DNA of 6,558 bases from an uncultured Actinomycetospora sp. (lineage in GTDB: Bacteria; Actinomycetota; Actinomycetes; Mycobacteriales; Pseudonocardiaceae). This document shows positions 5,380 to 6,558 of this stretch, one piece after another. The position numbers and the translations under genes were made by a program. The first letter of the stretch is position 1; every line of letters begins with the position of its first letter. The stretch covers positions 1 through 6,558 of the forward strand of contig CADCTH010000322.1 of the NCBI GenBank assembly GCA_902805495.1, written 5' to 3'. The notes under the pieces were generated by a model, which saw only the letters and a list, made by a program, of their open reading frames with translations, was not told where the DNA came from and made no database searches.

Positions 5380-6318
5380 TCAGGCGCCCCGGGCCGCGAC
5401 CCGCGGGCCGAGGCTCGTGACGTCGAGGTCGGCGGGCGCGTTGCGGTCGCAGAACTCGGTGAGCAGGCCTGAGAAGCGGTCGGGCTCGTCGCAGTGCGGG
5501 AAGTGTCCCGCCTTCTCGAAGAGCTCCAGGCGCGCGTGCGGCATGAGGGTCTCCGCCCGGCGGGCGTGGCCCACCGGGATCACGGGGTCCCGATCGCCCC
5601 AGACGACCATCGTCGGCAGGCCCTCGGTGAGGTAGAGCCGGTCGGTGCCGCTGACGCGCTGCCCGCCCGGGCCGATCACTGCGCGCACGGTGTCGACGAA
5701 CGCGTCGAGGTGCGCCCGCTCGGTGAGCGACGCGGCGTGACGGGCGGTCTCGCGCAGCGACACGGAGTGCGCGGTCAGGGCCGGCACGGCCGCGGCCGCC
5801 CGCAGCGCGTGCGCCCCGAGCCCCAGCAGACCCGAGGACGCCAGCGCGGGCAGGACCCACTCCGAGCCCGGCAGCGAGGCCAGGCGCAGCAGCGGGCTCA
5901 CCCCGCGCCCGAGACCGCCCGACGAGACCAGCACGAGCCGCGAGCACATCTCCGGGAACTGGTAGGCGAACTGCATGGCCACCCCGCCGCCCAGCGAGTG
6001 CCCGACGACCGTGACCCGGCGGTGGCCGAGGACCGCGAGCAGGTCGCGCAGCCCGTTGGCGTAGGCGCCGAGCGAGTAGTCGCCGCCGACGCCCGCGGAC
6101 TCGCCGTGGCCGAGCAGCTCGGCGGCCAGCAGCAGCCGGTCGCACCCGGTGCGCTCGAAGGACTGCAGCACCGGGGTCCACGTCTCCGCGCTGCCGGCGA
6201 TGCCGTGCACGAGGACGACGACCTCCGGATCCTCTCCGCCGCGCGTCGCGTCCGGGCACGCCTCGACGTAGGACATGCGCGCGCCGTGCAGCGTGCGGGT
6301 CTGGCGGGTGGCGGTCAC
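5380..6318 (-). CDS. Alpha/beta hydrolase fold protein (Rv2715-like)
   Basis: Probable serine hydrolase of 312 residues. The oxyanion-hole region is VVVLVHGIAGSAETW (33-47), LLGHGES is at 68-74, the nucleophile elbow VVGHSLGGGVAMQFAYQFPE (104-123) gives Ser108, the acid lies in VVWGDRDPVIP (probably Asp244) and the base in EKAGHFPHCDEPDRF (His272). A cap region of mostly helical, Ala/Leu-rich sequence spans about 135-230. AYANGLRDLLAVL plus the elbow closely recall M. tuberculosis Rv2715, a hydrolase of undefined substrate (recalled, not searched). GTG at 6318-6316 is chosen because GGAGGA lies 8 nt upstream and TLHG at 9-12 is shared with that homologue. The frame runs open a further 74 codons, but that stretch is the antisense of the divergent gene. 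The substrate could be an ester, epoxide or lipid. No secretion signal is seen, so cytoplasmic. Confidence 0.9.
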   Translation of the reverse strand: MTATRQTRTLHGARMSYVEACPDATRGGEDPEVVVLVHGIAGSAETWTPVLQSFERTGCDRLLLAAELLGHGESAGVGGDYSLGAYANGLRDLLAVLGHRRVTVVGHSLGGGVAMQFAYQFPEMCSRLVLVSSGGLGRGVSPLLRLASLPGSEWVLPALASSGLLGLGAHALRAAAAVPALTAHSVSLRETARHAASLTERAHLDAFVDTVRAVIGPGGQRVSGTDRLYLTEGLPTMVVWGDRDPVIPVGHARRAETLMPHARLELFEKAGHFPHCDEPDRFSGLLTEFCDRNAPADLDVTSLGPRVAARGA

Positions 6319-6326
6319 CGGCGTCG

Positions 6327-6332
6327 TCCTCC
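6327..6332 (-). promoter_or_regulatory. Ribosome binding site of the alpha/beta hydrolase
   Basis: GGAGGA on the minus strand is 8 nt before the GTG at 6318. This near-ideal site fixes the start and rejects both the longer open frame to 6540 and the internal ATG at residue 15. Confidence 0.8.
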
Positions 6333-6345
6333 GTTCCCCAGGTGG

Positions 6346-6377
6346 GGGACAGGTGCCCCTCGGTCGTGCGGCACAAT
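6346..6377 (+). promoter_or_regulatory. Possible promoter for the right-edge secreted protein gene
   Basis: The 68-nt gap between the divergent starts (6319-6386) must hold promoters for both genes. GGGACA (6346-6351) and CACAAT (6372-6377) are weak -35/-10 matches with a long 20-nt spacer. The -10-like box ends 9 nt before the ATG and no Shine-Dalgarno is visible, so the plus-strand mRNA may be leaderless. No clear hydrolase promoter was recognised. Confidence 0.25.
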
Positions 6378-6386
6378 CCCGCTTCG

Positions 6387-6558
6387 ATGCCCGGTGCCCG
6401 CCGCGGGGACACCCGCGCCCCTGCTCGTGTGGTGATCGTCGCGCTCGCGGCGGCCCTGGCCCTCGCGCCGGCCGCGTGTGCGCAGGAGCCCACAGCGCCC
6501 ACAGCGCCCACGGTGCCCCCCGCGATCCCCACCGCCGCACCGCCCGCCGCCCGGGCGG
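6387..6558 (+). CDS. Probable secreted or lipid-anchored protein, N-terminus only
   Basis: Open frame of 57 visible codons that runs off the right edge. The N-terminus looks like an export signal: basic residues (R5, R6, R10, R14), a hydrophobic core VVIVALAAALALAP (15-28), then AAC at 29-31 followed by a Pro/Thr/Ala-rich stretch (PTAPTAPTVPP) typical of exported linker regions. Cys31 could be a lipidation site, but residue -3 is Pro rather than the usual Leu/Val/Ile, so the lipobox is poor; signal peptidase I cleavage near AAC-AQ is the alternative. It is divergent from the hydrolase across 68 nt. Nothing downstream of the signal is visible, so the mature function cannot be named. The start is ATG with no Shine-Dalgarno; leaderless translation is possible. 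Confidence 0.65.
   Translation, partial: MPGARRGDTRAPARVVIVALAAALALAPAACAQEPTAPTAPTVPPAIPTAAPPAARA
6489..6515 (+). repeat. Short 9-nt tandem repeat encoding Pro-Thr-Ala
   Basis: CCCACAGCG is repeated twice exactly and a third time degenerately (CCCACGGTG), encoding PTA-PTA-PTV in the Pro-rich stretch after the signal peptide. Its length could vary in frame by slippage. The repeat is too short to mean more. Confidence 0.5.

Noticed and set aside
5494..6435. A 313-codon plus-strand frame antisense to the hydrolase
   Set aside because: Arg/Gln/His-rich shadow of a gene with an intact catalytic triad on the other strand.
6319..6540. 74-codon N-terminal extension of the hydrolase
   Set aside because: It is antisense to the signal-peptide gene, including WALWALW from the 9-nt repeat, and the strong ribosome site fixes the start at 6318.

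Overview
The window looks like chromosomal DNA of a high-GC actinobacterium. The genes are very GC-rich with G/C at most third codon positions, GTG starts are common, and the best family matches I can recall (UPF0182, YggT, and an alpha/beta hydrolase resembling M. tuberculosis Rv2715) are mycobacterial or pseudonocardial. A Pseudonocardiales or Mycobacteriales host is likely; the genus cannot be fixed from this sequence alone. Nothing points to a phage, plasmid, IS element or CRISPR, so this reads as ordinary core-genome territory with a few interesting local arrangements.

Layout, left to right. (1) Positions 1-2994 (+) hold nearly all of a large UPF0182 membrane protein whose first few codons lie outside the window. 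It ends in a 13-bp GC hairpin that looks like a terminator. (2) Positions 3086-3159 and 3222-3295 (+) are two identical initiator tRNA(fMet) genes in tandem, closed by a perfect 19-bp hairpin at 3300-3341. (3) On the minus strand a two-gene unit reads leftward into the same hairpin: a GNAT acetyltransferase (start about 4275) followed 19 nt later by a DUF952 protein (stop at 3342). (4) Divergently, on the plus strand, lie a small YggT-family membrane protein (4414-4698) and, 56 nt later, a class I SAM methyltransferase of the phospholipid N-methyltransferase-like group (4755-5369). (5) Convergent to these with only 10 nt between stops is an alpha/beta hydrolase (5380-6318, minus). (6) Divergent from the hydrolase, the first 57 codons of a probable secreted or lipid-anchored protein (6387 onward, plus) run off the right edge.

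How the parts relate. The tRNA pair is a translation-initiation module transcribed independently of its neighbours. YggT and the methyltransferase probably share a transcript and could both act at the membrane, but that link is inferred only from proximity and family. GNAT and DUF952 probably share a transcript. No single pathway joins all the genes. I did not find a clear novel multi-gene system. The most noteworthy points are the duplicated initiator tRNA with a C1xU72 end, the hairpin shared by convergent units, and a YggT gene with no cell-division gene beside it in the window.
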